Of a stretch of 64,000 nucleotides of DNA, positions 27,792-36,738 are shown in pieces; within the stretch, counting starts at the first letter, position 1; each line of letters begins with the position of its first letter. The translations under genes were made by a program, and so were the position numbers. The DNA comes from JASSUD01 sp031963005 (GTDB taxonomy: Bacteria; Pseudomonadota; Gammaproteobacteria; Burkholderiales; Burkholderiaceae). The stretch covers positions 62,001 to 126,000 of the forward strand of contig JASSUL010000006.1 of assembly GCA_031963005.1 (NCBI GenBank). The letters are read 5' to 3'. The notes below the pieces were generated by a model, which was not told the origin of the DNA, did no database searches, and was given only the letters and a program-made list of their open reading frames with translations.

Positions 27792-30233
27792 CTAAAAAAC
27801 AGATGCCGTTATACGTTTTTTAAGTGCCAAAAACTCTCTCTCAGCTGCCCAGTTATCGCGAGGGCTAGATAAAGCGACGGTAATGGCTACGCCAGGGGTA
27901 GTGAGAGAGCGGCCATTTTCAGAAGCAGGGGTATCTTGCAAAAAAATCCAAATCCTGCGCTCGCGTACATAAAACAAAATCACAATACCTAGCAGTAGGA
28001 AAAGGCTCCCGATATAGACCCAAAATTTACCAGGCATTTTAGTCACTTGAAAAACCGAAGCCGTAATAGGTTCATAACTTTCAAGCTGTAACAAGAGCGG
28101 GGCAGGGTAAAGGCTCAGCTCAGAGAGCGCGGTGATCGAGGATTCTAAGAAATGGCGCTGTTCTGGTGTGGAGCGTGCAAAAGGAAGCGTATTTGGAAGG
28201 GTTTGTTGTTGCTGTTTTTCCTGTACCAACTGCCAGAGCTCCCAAATAGCTCCTTCTAATAAGCGCAAAAGCAAAGTGGCGGCACGTTCTTGTTCTGAGG
28301 CAGGCGCAACTTCATGGACAAAATTAGCTAATGCTGTAAAGCCGCCTGATGGGGGTGTAGCGCCATTATCTGGGGGATTAGGCGGGGACGCGCCCGCAAA
28401 GAGGGCGAGTACACGCTCTGCGCTGTCTTGTAGTGTTAATAGGGACGAAGAAGCGGTCGAAGGAGACTCTCCTACGGTATGGCGCGCAAAGCGTTGGGCG
28501 GCTTTTGCGCGCAGCACAGGATTATGCAGAGCTGCACGTAGACCCATCCAGGTTTGTAGAGAACCCTGAGAGTCTGCAGGAATGCGCAAGTAACGGAAGG
28601 GCTGCGCAGGGTCGGTGCGTACGCCGGCTAAAAAGAAGGGCGTGGCAGTGGAGTCTGCGGTTTTAAGAGGATGCGTGTTGGGTGAAGGAATAGCGACCGG
28701 CAGCATATATTGATGAAACTCGCTGGCTTGTCCATTTTGATCGCGTATTTTGTACTGAATAGACGGGCCAATATTCTGTAATGCCATAGGCTTAGCCGCT
28801 TTTGCGCCCGAACCAAGGCGTTGCGTTAGGCGATGTATCCAGCTCTCTGAACGCACAGTCTCTGCGGGTTCAGAAGTACCGCCTAAAGTACCTAAAGAGG
28901 AGGAGGGTGCGTTAGCCGTATTAGCCGTTTCCAGGTCTTCGGCATGGGGCGTCATGTTTTCTACATTAATGGCCCGAAAACCCGTGAGCTCAAGCGTAGA
29001 GGCGCTCTTAGTCGTGATCTGATGTTTAATATCCGTCAATGGCAATTTTTGGTTCACGTGACCAGTAAAGGCAACAGAATCCGCTTGATAACCTACCAGG
29101 GGATAGGCTTGCATATGCAGTACGGATCCCCCATCTTCAAAGCTTGATTGATAAAGAGCCAGCCCATCGACGATGAGCGGACGGTTTACTTCAATGAGCG
29201 CCTGCTGTTTTTGGCCGTTGGTATGATGGTGCAAGGTGACTTCGCTGGCAAAACGTTTGGGCATGCCGGTAGAGTAATATTCTACGATGAAGCGATTAAG
29301 TTCTAGCGTAAAGGGGAGCTCTTGGAAAAACACGCCTTTGGGTTCATTGATCAGCGCGGTGGCAGTCGTTTGTTTTTCAGGAACCCAAGCATAACCGCGG
29401 AAAGTGGGATTCGCGCTGGAAAGCCGATGGCTGGCGTCAATGGAATCCAGAGTACTACCAGTTGGTAATGCGTTGAGCTCGGCGATAGGGAGTGCGCGCT
29501 TGCCCCAAAACACTTTTTGCGCTTGTAAGGGTAAATGGCTGTCTAAAAGACCGCCCAGGCAAATGACGATAATGGAGAGGTGGGTTGCAAAATAGCCGAG
29601 TTTATTCCATGTGCCTCGTTTCGCGGCAATTAAGGTATGGCCTTGCGTAGGGTTTGAGGCATTGGGTGCTAAAACCGCGGCGCTAGCAGGATGGCGTATG
29701 ACAAAGCGGTAGCCCTCGGTGCGTAATAAGGCGCAAAACTTTTCCTGTAGAGCAAGTCGGCTTTGTGTGCTATTCCATTGCGCATGGTGACGAAAGGTAC
29801 GTAAACTGTTTAAACGCACACGATCTTTCCAGCTGCGCATGTGATTGAGCATTTTTCCGCCTTTGCGGCTCACGCAGAGCGATAAAGACAGCACTAAAAA
29901 AATCAAAATACCCAAAAACCAAGCGCAGCCATACACATTTTGCAGCCCTAGCGTAATGAATATATCGGCCCAAAAAGGACCAAAGCGGACAATATAATCG
30001 GCAGGATTCGCATCTTGTTTGAGTATAGTGCCTATGACGCTAGCCAGCGCGAGGACCGCTAATAGCGCAACCGCAAAGCGCATAGAGCTCAGAAGCTCGA
30101 TGCAGGGCGTAGCAATACGCTGCTGCCAAACGGCACGAAATGAGGAAAATAAAGAAGTAAGGCGACGCAAGGCGAAACCGCTTTTGGCAAGGAGAGGTGA
30201 GGAGGCTTTAGAATGTATAGCTCGGATCAGCAT
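27792..30233 (-). CDS. resB: Cytochrome c biogenesis protein ResB/Ccs1
   Basis: 813 residues. ResB with ResC/CcsA forms the system II haem lyase that attaches haem to c-type cytochromes on the periplasmic side. Three N-terminal membrane segments (VALLAVLALASVIGTIL, WFLGILIFLVLSLSLCVSR, HLSIIVICLGGLLDSHL) and one C-terminal segment (FWVYIGSLFLLLGIVILFYV) flank a large periplasmic domain. ResB marks include FGPFWADIF, LYQSSFEDGGS and the FYVRERRIW end. The periplasmic part holds Ala/Ser/Thr/Pro-rich inserts (TANTANAPSSS, ASPPNPPDNGATPPSGGF) that make it longer than usual. The partner ccsA, normally next downstream, is absent here. Confidence 0.88.
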   Translation of the reverse strand: MLIRAIHSKASSPLLAKSGFALRRLTSLFSSFRAVWQQRIATPCIELLSSMRFAVALLAVLALASVIGTILKQDANPADYIVRFGPFWADIFITLGLQNVYGCAWFLGILIFLVLSLSLCVSRKGGKMLNHMRSWKDRVRLNSLRTFRHHAQWNSTQSRLALQEKFCALLRTEGYRFVIRHPASAAVLAPNASNPTQGHTLIAAKRGTWNKLGYFATHLSIIVICLGGLLDSHLPLQAQKVFWGKRALPIAELNALPTGSTLDSIDASHRLSSANPTFRGYAWVPEKQTTATALINEPKGVFFQELPFTLELNRFIVEYYSTGMPKRFASEVTLHHHTNGQKQQALIEVNRPLIVDGLALYQSSFEDGGSVLHMQAYPLVGYQADSVAFTGHVNQKLPLTDIKHQITTKSASTLELTGFRAINVENMTPHAEDLETANTANAPSSSLGTLGGTSEPAETVRSESWIHRLTQRLGSGAKAAKPMALQNIGPSIQYKIRDQNGQASEFHQYMLPVAIPSPNTHPLKTADSTATPFFLAGVRTDPAQPFRYLRIPADSQGSLQTWMGLRAALHNPVLRAKAAQRFARHTVGESPSTASSSLLTLQDSAERVLALFAGASPPNPPDNGATPPSGGFTALANFVHEVAPASEQERAATLLLRLLEGAIWELWQLVQEKQQQQTLPNTLPFARSTPEQRHFLESSITALSELSLYPAPLLLQLESYEPITASVFQVTKMPGKFWVYIGSLFLLLGIVILFYVRERRIWIFLQDTPASENGRSLTTPGVAITVALSSPRDNWAAEREFLALKKRITASVF

Positions 30234-30247
30234 GATCCTATGAGGCT

Positions 30248-30265
30248 ATGCATTGTACAATGCAT
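30248..30265. promoter_or_regulatory. Perfect 18-bp palindrome between resB and engB
   Basis: ATGCATTGTACAATGCAT is its own reverse complement. It lies 15 bases upstream of the resB start and about 110 bases upstream of engB. Its symmetry and place in a divergent intergenic region suit a dimeric regulator's operator, but no regulator can be named. Confidence 0.45.
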
Positions 30266-30273
30266 GCTGTTCG

Positions 30274-30337
30274 TTAGAACCTGTTTATTATCTCTCTAAA
30301 GAGGAAACCCTTTTGGAAGATTATGAACAGGTTCTTA
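30274..30337. repeat. Palindromic repeat family 1, ends only (copy E)
   Basis: TTAGAACCTGTTTATTATCT (30274-30293) and AGATTATGAACAGGTTCTTA (30318-30337) are the two inverted ends of family 1 with only 24 bases between them. The core has been lost. It sits 37 bases upstream of engB. Confidence 0.75.
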
Positions 30338-30373
30338 GCGCTTAATACGTGTTTTTAGGGTAATACTCCATTT

Positions 30374-31033
30374 ATGTCTCGTCTTTTGCGCCGTGCGCGA
30401 TTTTTTGTAACCGTCAATCATTTTCACGATTTGCCCCCAGCAGGTCTGCCTGAGGTGGCCTTTGTGGGGCGTTCAAATGCGGGGAAATCAACGGCCATCA
30501 ATGCATTATGCCAGCAAAAACGCTTAGCATTCTCCAGTAAAACACCAGGTCGCACGCAGCATATTAATTACTTTGCAGTGAGTCAAAACGAAAACGACGA
30601 TGCACAGGCTTATCTAGTGGATTTGCCAGGCTATGGGTACGCCAAAGCGCCTGGAGAGATGCAAGCTCACTGGGAACGGCTAGTGAGCCGTTATTTGCTA
30701 GAACATGATGCATTACGCGGTGTCATTTTGCTCATGGATGCGCGCCATCCTTGTACGGAATTAGATTGCCGTATGTTGGAATGGTTTGCCCCAACAGGAA
30801 AGCCTGTGCATATTTTATTGACGAAGTCCGATAAACTCGGGCGACAGCAAAGCATAGAAGCACTACGCAATACAGAGAATTATTTGAAAGCGCTGTATGC
30901 GGAGCGCATTCAACCGGATAGTGAAAAAGTATCCTCTCACCCTCTATTTACCGTACAGCTCTTTTCTGCACCTAAACGGGTTGGATTTGACGAAGCTTAT
31001 CAGTGTATTGAAGGCTGGTTAGCGGGATCTTGA
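30374..31033 (+). CDS. engB: Ribosome biogenesis GTPase EngB (YsxC/YihA)
   Basis: 219 residues. An essential GTPase that helps assemble the large ribosomal subunit. G1 is GRSNAGKST, the switch region TPGRTQHINYF, G3 VDLPGYGYAKAP and G4 LTKSDKL; the C-terminal region QLFSAPKRVGFDEA includes the G5-like Ser-Ala. Length is usual. It is followed 53 bases later by hemB on the same strand. Confidence 0.94.
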   Translation: MSRLLRRARFFVTVNHFHDLPPAGLPEVAFVGRSNAGKSTAINALCQQKRLAFSSKTPGRTQHINYFAVSQNENDDAQAYLVDLPGYGYAKAPGEMQAHWERLVSRYLLEHDALRGVILLMDARHPCTELDCRMLEWFAPTGKPVHILLTKSDKLGRQQSIEALRNTENYLKALYAERIQPDSEKVSSHPLFTVQLFSAPKRVGFDEAYQCIEGWLAGS

Positions 31034-31086
31034 TGCGCACTCCAAACCGTTCAAACCATTTATATGCTTTTTACCTATAGATAATA

Positions 31087-32112
31087 ATGCACTCCGGACA
31101 CGATGTAAGTTTGCGCTACCCTACTCACCGCCCACGACGGATGCGTAGAGACGATTTTTCTAGGCGCTTGATGCGCGAGAATGTATTAACGGTCGATGAT
31201 TTGATTTACCCCGTTTTTATTGTAGAAGGCACTCATCAGCGACAAGCGGTGCCGTCCATGCCGGGCATTGAACGGATATCTATCGACGAATTGCTTTTTG
31301 TGGCCCAGGAATGTGTGAACTTGGGGATTCCGGTTATTGCGTTATTTCCGGTCATAGAAAGCACACTCAAAACCCCAGACGGCAGTATTGCGCTGGCCGA
31401 GTCAGGTTTGATACCGCGGGCCGTACAAGCCGTGAAAGCGCGTTTTCCTGAACTGGGAATCATGACGGATATCGCGTTAGACCCTTATACCAGTCATGGT
31501 CAAGATGGGGTGCTGGATGCGCAAGGCTATGTGCTGAATGATGAGACGGTGCAGTTACTCATAGAGCAGGCACATTTACACGCACAAGCCGGTGTAGATA
31601 TCGTAGCGCCCTCAGACATGATGGATGGCCGCATAGGCGCCATCCGCGCGATGCTCGAGGCTAAAGGACAGACACATACCCGTATCATGGCCTATGCGGC
31701 TAAATATGCTTCCGCATTTTATGGGCCTTTTCGGGATGCAGTGGGTTCAAGCATCTCCAATAAAAGCCATAAGATGACGTATCAAATGGATCCGGCCAAT
31801 AGCGATGAAGCATTACGAGAAGTAATGATGGATTTGCAAGAAGGGGCGGATATGGTGATTGTGAAGCCAGGTATGCCTTATTTGGATATAGTCTATAAAG
31901 TCAAACAGGCTTTTCATTTTCCCACTTACGCGTATCAGGTGAGCGGTGAATTCGCCATGCTCAAAGCCGCCGCACAAAATGGGTGGCTAGAGCTCGATAA
32001 GGCTATGCGTGAGTCCTTATTGGCCTTTAAGCGCGCAGGTGCGGATGGCGTGTTAACTTATTTTGCCTTAGATGCAGCTCGACTGTTGCATCGTGAAGCG
32101 ATTAATGCATAA
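31087..32112 (+). CDS. hemB: Delta-aminolevulinic acid dehydratase (porphobilinogen synthase)
   Basis: 341 residues. It joins two 5-aminolevulinates to porphobilinogen, an early haem step. The Schiff-base lysines lie in AYAAKYASAFYGPFRDA and MVIVKPGMPYLD. The metal region reads DIALDPYTSHGQDGVL, with Asp and no cysteines, so this is the magnesium-type rather than the zinc-type enzyme. The N-terminal RRMRRDDFSRRLMREN is the conserved arm. It follows engB, as in related genomes. Confidence 0.94.
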   Translation: MHSGHDVSLRYPTHRPRRMRRDDFSRRLMRENVLTVDDLIYPVFIVEGTHQRQAVPSMPGIERISIDELLFVAQECVNLGIPVIALFPVIESTLKTPDGSIALAESGLIPRAVQAVKARFPELGIMTDIALDPYTSHGQDGVLDAQGYVLNDETVQLLIEQAHLHAQAGVDIVAPSDMMDGRIGAIRAMLEAKGQTHTRIMAYAAKYASAFYGPFRDAVGSSISNKSHKMTYQMDPANSDEALREVMMDLQEGADMVIVKPGMPYLDIVYKVKQAFHFPTYAYQVSGEFAMLKAAAQNGWLELDKAMRESLLAFKRAGADGVLTYFALDAARLLHREAINA

Positions 32113-32428
32113 TGGTGGGTATAGCGGAAACAGGACAGTTTGAAATCGTTTTTCTGGATGGCAAAGTCGGCGCGTTGCTCATTTTTTCATACTGATCAAG
32201 TATAGAAATGCGTATTTATTGTCTTATTTAGCGAAATAAATCATTAAATTGATAAAAAAAACTTGACTCTTGCTCAAAGAGCACGAACAATCAAGGAACT
32301 CTTTTTTTTTCTGAAAGAAATTTTAGGGGAAAGAGGTTAGGGCGGGTGCTTTTAGAAGCGCAGTAGCTATGCTACTGGGCCTCGAGTAGTGCTCGCAATT
32401 GCAGGCAATAAAGTAGAAGGGAAGTTGT
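32113..32428 (+). promoter_or_regulatory. Long leader region upstream of the cold-shock gene
   Basis: A 316-base gap with no gene. A possible promoter is TTGACT (32263-32268), 17 bases, then AACAAT (32286-32291); the -10 is weak. GCTCAAAGAGC and CAGTAGCTATGCTACTG (32360-32376) can form hairpins in the transcript. Long structured leaders are usual for cold-shock genes, so a temperature-responsive leader is plausible but unproven. GGGAAG lies shortly before the csp start. Confidence 0.4.
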
Positions 32429-32683
32429 ATGTCAGGTGACAAAACCAGAAAAAAGGGCAGAGTTAAGTGGTTCAATGCCAGCAAAGGCTATGGATTCATT
32501 ACGCTCCTTGATTCCGATGGCGGCGGAGTAGAAGAAGAATTATTCGCGCACCAAACCGCAATTAAAATGGATGGTTTTAGAACGCTGGATGAAGGCGCGT
32601 TAGTGACGTTCGTTGTTGAGCCAGGTCCTAAAGGCTTGCAAGCAACGGATATCCGTCAAGACGATAGCGCTCCAGGTGCCTAA
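32429..32683 (+). CDS. Cold-shock domain protein
   Basis: 84 residues. A single cold-shock domain that binds single-stranded RNA or DNA and acts as an RNA chaperone. RNP1 reads KGYGFI after KGRVKWFNAS, as usual. RNP2 reads ELFAHQTAI, where most CspA proteins have LFVHHSAI or similar, so one stacking His is replaced by Gln. A short acidic insertion (LDSDGGGVEEE) separates the two motifs. A terminator follows at 32707. Which paralogue it is cannot be told. Confidence 0.9.
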   Translation: MSGDKTRKKGRVKWFNASKGYGFITLLDSDGGGVEEELFAHQTAIKMDGFRTLDEGALVTFVVEPGPKGLQATDIRQDDSAPGA

Positions 32684-32706
32684 TCTGGTGAAATTTTGAA
32701 GTAAAA

Positions 32707-32735
32707 AAATCCGGCCCCTGTGCCGGATTTTTTTT
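32707..32735 (+). terminator. Rho-independent terminator after the cold-shock gene
   Basis: AAATCCGGC, loop CCCTGT, GCCGGATTT, then a run of T. It starts 24 bases after the stop codon. Confidence 0.92.
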
Positions 32736-32739
32736 AAGC

Positions 32740-33132
32740 TCAAAAAGTACATCACTATATTTTGGGTATTTGTATTTCTCTCTTCGCTGCGTGCAAAAAG
32801 TATATGGTTAGCCCAACGCGCACTTATAGGGCCTTAAACCGAGTCTGAAAGAACATGCAGGCGATTATGCTACACAGGCTCATCGGTGGGCGTACCAAAA
32901 GGCTGATTAAAGCTTAACTGTGCAGAACCCCATTCACTATATCCACTTGCTCGAGGTGATTGAGCATTGCCAAACTTCATTGCGCACGCCCAAGGCTAGC
33001 AGAGTCCATACGCACCCCATCAAGCAAAACCAAAGCCTCTGCACCGAGCAGAGAGATACTATCAGCGGCTCCCACGCTATGGATTCATATCCCCATTTTT
33101 TGTATGCGTTAAGGTCCTTTTGCGTAATCTCC
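32740..33132. other. Gene-free stretch before repeat F
   Basis: About 390 bases with no recognised gene. A 71-codon frame at 32920-33135 runs into the repeat and resembles nothing I know. On the other strand a short frame reads SLLGAEALVLLDGVRMD but ends quickly. Likely decayed sequence. Confidence 0.35.
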
Positions 33133-33314
33133 TAAGAACCTGTTCATGATCTCCAGAAATGACTCTTAAGGCGGTAATGTTGGGGTTCCGTATTTAATTC
33201 AATTCGTCCCTCCAAGCTACGAAAAATGCCCAAAAATGACAGGTTGGGGTGCGTTTTTGGGTGATTTTGGAACCCCAACACAACCCGCTTTTGAAGATTA
33301 TGAACAGGCTCTTA
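33133..33314. repeat. Palindromic repeat family 1, complete copy F
   Basis: 182 bases bounded by inverted ends TAAGAACCTGTTCATGATCT (33133-33152) and AGATTATGAACAGGCTCTTA (33295-33314). Inside, TGTTGGGGTTCC (33179-33190) pairs with GGAACCCCAACA (33269-33280), with further nested repeats (CCCAAAAATG, GGGTGCGTTTTTGGGTG). No coding frame is credible. It is the best-preserved copy of the family and has MITE-like form. Confidence 0.85.
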
Positions 33315-33344
33315 ATAAGTGTTCACATATCCTGTGTTTCTTAG

Positions 33345-34151
33345 ATGGCGGTTAATATGAACCAAATACCTCACAGTACGCCCCTCCTTTTTCCACCTAA
33401 CGGCTATGTGCTGGCCAAGCAGCAGGCCAAAATCAGCACGGATACTCAAACGCCTACACAAAACACACAGGACCCTCTATTTAAAGAGATTAAGAAAGGA
33501 TTCACGCATATTGCCCATCTAAGGCGACAAGCAAGGGTAAAGACCCGGCCGCTCTGCGCAACCTGGGCCATCGGAAGTTGTTATAACGTAGTAGAAAAAG
33601 ACTATACGGAAATATTCCGGTTTTTCACCGCAATAGGTGCAGATCTCAATATGAAAAAAATCCGAAGAGATACGCCATGGAATCAGCCTCTCGAAAATAG
33701 TATGCTCGAAATAGTCAGGCTCTTAAAAAAATGGGGCGTAGATCTTAACCAGCAAGATGAAAGTGGGTATTCCTGCCTGCACCTCGCCGTTGCAGCTGGC
33801 TCTCTGGATATGGTCAAAGCTTTGCTCGCATACGATATGCAAATCGATCTGCAAAACCATTGGGGCAGGACTCCGCTACACAACGCCATTGAAATAGAGA
33901 AATGCCACGATATAGCCGTATTTTTGATTCAAAAAAGCAATAATCTCAATATACAAGATATCAATAAACAAACGCTTTTACATATCGCAGCTACGAAAAA
34001 TCGTATTGAAATAGCAAGACTATTAATGAAAAAGGGCGTTAACCCAGATTGGCTCGATGCGCGCTCTGAAAGCGCGATAGACATTGCCGCTCGACAAAAT
34101 AATCCTGAGATGATTGCACTTTTAAAACATCATACAGCCATGACTCTCTAA
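33345..34151 (+). CDS. Ankyrin-repeat protein
   Basis: 268 residues. Residues 1-50 are Thr/Gln/Pro-rich. From about residue 75 there are four to five ankyrin repeats: IFRFFTAIGADLNMKK, EIVRLLKKWGVDLNQQDESG, YSCLHLAVAAGSLDMVKALL, GRTPLHNAIEIEKCHDIAVF, QTLLHIAATKNRIEIARLLM and ESAIDIAARQNNPEMIALLK. Ankyrin arrays bind proteins; in intracellular bacteria many are secreted into the host. No signal peptide is seen. It starts 31 bases after repeat F and is followed by an Rpn-type nuclease gene. Confidence 0.82.
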   Translation: MAVNMNQIPHSTPLLFPPNGYVLAKQQAKISTDTQTPTQNTQDPLFKEIKKGFTHIAHLRRQARVKTRPLCATWAIGSCYNVVEKDYTEIFRFFTAIGADLNMKKIRRDTPWNQPLENSMLEIVRLLKKWGVDLNQQDESGYSCLHLAVAAGSLDMVKALLAYDMQIDLQNHWGRTPLHNAIEIEKCHDIAVFLIQKSNNLNIQDINKQTLLHIAATKNRIEIARLLMKKGVNPDWLDARSESAIDIAARQNNPEMIALLKHHTAMTL

Positions 34152-34419
34152 AAGATGGGGATAGGCCCTCATAGGAGCGGTGTAAATCGAGAGGTTTACG
34201 CACCATTCTGAGAGAGGCTGACGGTAAAACCCCATTGGTTCTACTCAAGCAATAAATTTTGGGGGGTAAAGGCGACTTGCATTCCAATTTTAAACTAAAA
34301 GAGTTATATTTATCTTTATGAGTTGTATTTTTAAAGCGATAAATAGGCGGTGCCTGTATTTTGCGATAAGCGCTGCCAAAAAAACTCCGAGCCACGTGTT
34401 TAAATTTTGGGAAGTGATT

Positions 34420-35424
34420 ATGTCGTCGTATGTTGCTGTAAACCCTGTAGGTAATCCGTCTTCACGTTTTGATGAGGCGTGGAAGGAAATTTTAGATGCT
34501 TATTTTCAAGAATTTATGGAGTTTTTTTATCCTCAGCTTGCGGAGAATATCGATTGGAGCAAAGGGTATGAATGGATGGACAAAGAATTGCAAGCATTGA
34601 CCACGGATGGACTGATCGGTCGAAGATATGTCGATAAACTAGTCAAGATTCACTCTAAAACGGGGCAAGCCGGTTTTGTGCTTTTACACACAGAGGTCCA
34701 AGGTGCGAAGGAAGAGGATTTTCCAGAGCGGCTGTATACCTACCATTACAGACTACGGGATCGTTATCAATTACCGATATTGACGTTGGCGATATTAGCG
34801 GACGAAGGCAAAAACTGGCGTCCTTGCCAGTATCAAGACAAAGTATGGGGTGAAACGATCGTGACGTTTAATTTCTTCGTCAATAAATTACTAGATTATG
34901 AGGGGAAAGAGGAGGAATTATTAAAATCCAAAAATCCGTTTGGGATCGTGGTAGCCGCACAATTAATGGCGCTTCGGACACAGCCGAATCCGCAAACGCG
35001 CTACGATCAAAAACTATACATCACACGCTGCTTGTATAAAAAAGGATGGGGTCGCGATGCCATTTTAAATCTGTACTATTTCATAGATGCAGCGATGAGA
35101 TTGCCAGAGGATTTAGAGCTCCAATATAATGAATCGATTCAAGCGCTAGAAGAGGAGAAAAATGTGCGTTATATAACGAGTGCAGAACGGATTGGTATTG
35201 AAAAGGGAGAGCAGATTGGTATAGAGAAGGGGAGGGAAGAAGCCAATAAAGAAGCGCGAGAAAATCTATTAAAGCTATTGCGAGCTACATTGAAAACACA
35301 ATTTTCTGATGTATGCCCGAATTCCTATGCGTCAAAAATAGAGGCAGCAACTATGAATGAGTTGATAGCATGGCAGATGGATATAGCTCTTGGGCAGAGG
35401 CCTTGTGGGCTATTGGAAGATTAA
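34420..35424 (+). CDS. Rpn-family PD-(D/E)XK nuclease / putative transposase
   Basis: 334 residues from the ATG at 34420, which has GGGAAG a few bases upstream; the frame reaches back to 34318 but that part is not conserved. It starts FDEAWKEILDAYFQEFMEFF and has the nuclease core RRYVDKLVKIHSKTG...FVLLHTEVQG with Asp, Glu and Gln placed as in PD-(D/E)XK enzymes. This group is annotated as Rpn/YhgA-like recombination-promoting nuclease or cytosolic transposase-like protein; some relatives nick or cut DNA and promote recombination. The C-terminal helix is charged (IGIEKGEQIGIEKGREEANK), a tandem typical of the family. Genomes of host-associated bacteria often carry many copies. Confidence 0.82.
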   Translation: MSSYVAVNPVGNPSSRFDEAWKEILDAYFQEFMEFFYPQLAENIDWSKGYEWMDKELQALTTDGLIGRRYVDKLVKIHSKTGQAGFVLLHTEVQGAKEEDFPERLYTYHYRLRDRYQLPILTLAILADEGKNWRPCQYQDKVWGETIVTFNFFVNKLLDYEGKEEELLKSKNPFGIVVAAQLMALRTQPNPQTRYDQKLYITRCLYKKGWGRDAILNLYYFIDAAMRLPEDLELQYNESIQALEEEKNVRYITSAERIGIEKGEQIGIEKGREEANKEARENLLKLLRATLKTQFSDVCPNSYASKIEAATMNELIAWQMDIALGQRPCGLLED

Positions 35425-35605
35425 GTTTTCAGAAATAGAAGCAGCAGATAGCAATCTGTTAACTGCGTGGAATATAGGCATACAACATGCGCACCTCACT
35501 CAGTGAGCTATTTGGGCGTTAGGTCATAGATGCTGAGTTCCCACGTACGGCGATTGCCCCCCGAAAAGGGGGGATATCTCCCGTCTCCGCTCCAGGGGAT
35601 CGTTT

Positions 35606-36517
35606 CTAGAGCGGTGCAGGGTCGAAGGCGAAGCCTCTTGGGGCTTTTTCAAAGTCATCGAACGTGACAATTTCAAAGGCCTCTTTGCGGGCGAAAAGGT
35701 TGCGTAGGAGCATATTGTTTAAGCCATGGCCGGATTTATAGGCGGTGTATGCGGCAAGTAGAGGGTAGCCGGCGATGTATAAATCTCCGATGGCATCTAG
35801 CATTTTGTGTTTGACGAATTCATCGCCGTAGCGTAGTCCGTCATTATTCAAAATGCGGTATTCATCTAATACGATGGCGTTATCTAAGCTTCCGCCGCGG
35901 GCTAAGCCTCGTTGGCGTAGTGCTTCTACTTCATGGGCAAAGCCAAATGTACGAGCACGTGCGATTTCACGTATATAGGAGGTGTGCGAGAAGTCGGCTT
36001 CGAAGATTTGGCCTGTTTTATCTACGGCAGGGTGTCCAAATGCAATGGTAAATTTGAGTTTGAAACCAAACCAGGGTTCGAGTCGCGCCCATTTGTCGCC
36101 GTCGTGCGCTTCTACGGTTTCTTTTACGCGTAAAAATCGCTTTGGGGCATTTTGTTCTATGATGCCTGCAGATTGCAGTAAAAAGACGAACGATGCTGCG
36201 CTGCCATCCATGATCGGAATTTCTTCTGCCGTCACATCGACGTATAAATTATCAATGCCTAGCCCAGCGCACGCGGAGAGTAAATGCTCGATGGTGGAAA
36301 TACGTACATGGTCTTTTTGCAGTACAGAAGCAAGGTGTGTGCCTCCAACAGCGGTGGGGCTGAGTGCCATGCTTGTTGGTGGATCGAGATCGGTACGCGT
36401 AAAAATAATGCCCGTTCCCGTAGGCGCGGGTCGAAAAGTGAGGGTGACTTTGCGTCCGGAATGCAAGCCGATGCCAATGGTGTGGATGGGAGCGGCAATC
36501 GTGCGTTGCTTGAGCAT
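35606..36517 (-). CDS. lpxC: UDP-3-O-acyl-N-acetylglucosamine deacetylase
   Basis: 303 residues. The committed, zinc-dependent step of lipid A synthesis. Zinc and catalytic residues are visible: His in STIEHLLSA, the KHKMLDAIGDLYIAG motif (His and Asp) and SGHGLNN. Glu in TAEEIPIMDGSA is the catalytic base. It is the last gene of the dcw cluster, 221 bases after ftsZ, the usual place in proteobacteria. Lipopolysaccharide is therefore still made, unlike in some reduced symbionts. Confidence 0.95.
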   Translation of the reverse strand: MLKQRTIAAPIHTIGIGLHSGRKVTLTFRPAPTGTGIIFTRTDLDPPTSMALSPTAVGGTHLASVLQKDHVRISTIEHLLSACAGLGIDNLYVDVTAEEIPIMDGSAASFVFLLQSAGIIEQNAPKRFLRVKETVEAHDGDKWARLEPWFGFKLKFTIAFGHPAVDKTGQIFEADFSHTSYIREIARARTFGFAHEVEALRQRGLARGGSLDNAIVLDEYRILNNDGLRYGDEFVKHKMLDAIGDLYIAGYPLLAAYTAYKSGHGLNNMLLRNLFARKEAFEIVTFDDFEKAPRGFAFDPAPL

Positions 36518-36738
36518 AAAAATCCTAGAGAGGGCGCGCTGTATTCAGTAGGGCAAGTGGGGGGCTAAAAATACCGTATCCGCATGGCGCATGATGACCA
36601 GGTATAGCAAAGTTGGCGATAGAAAACGCGGGTTGGGAGGGGGATACCATCTCAACCCTATCGTTTTATCTAGCATCATAATAATGATCGCCGCATAACG
36701 CGAGGATGTACTGTATCGGCGATCTATGCAAACACGTT

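Noticed and set aside
32930..33100. Minus-strand frame reading ALVLLDGVRMDSASLG, resembling a TonB-receptor plug
   Set aside because: Only about 30 codons, no start, no flanking receptor sequence; similarity too weak to claim.
35557..35573. CCCCCC-GAAAA-GGGGGG hairpin downstream of lpxC as a terminator
   Set aside because: No T-run follows in the lpxC reading direction; may stop transcription only weakly.
36686..36724. Inverted repeat GATCGCCG/CGGCGATC after ftsZ as terminator
   Set aside because: Arms are only 8 bp, widely spaced and without a T-run; transcription into lpxC is expected.
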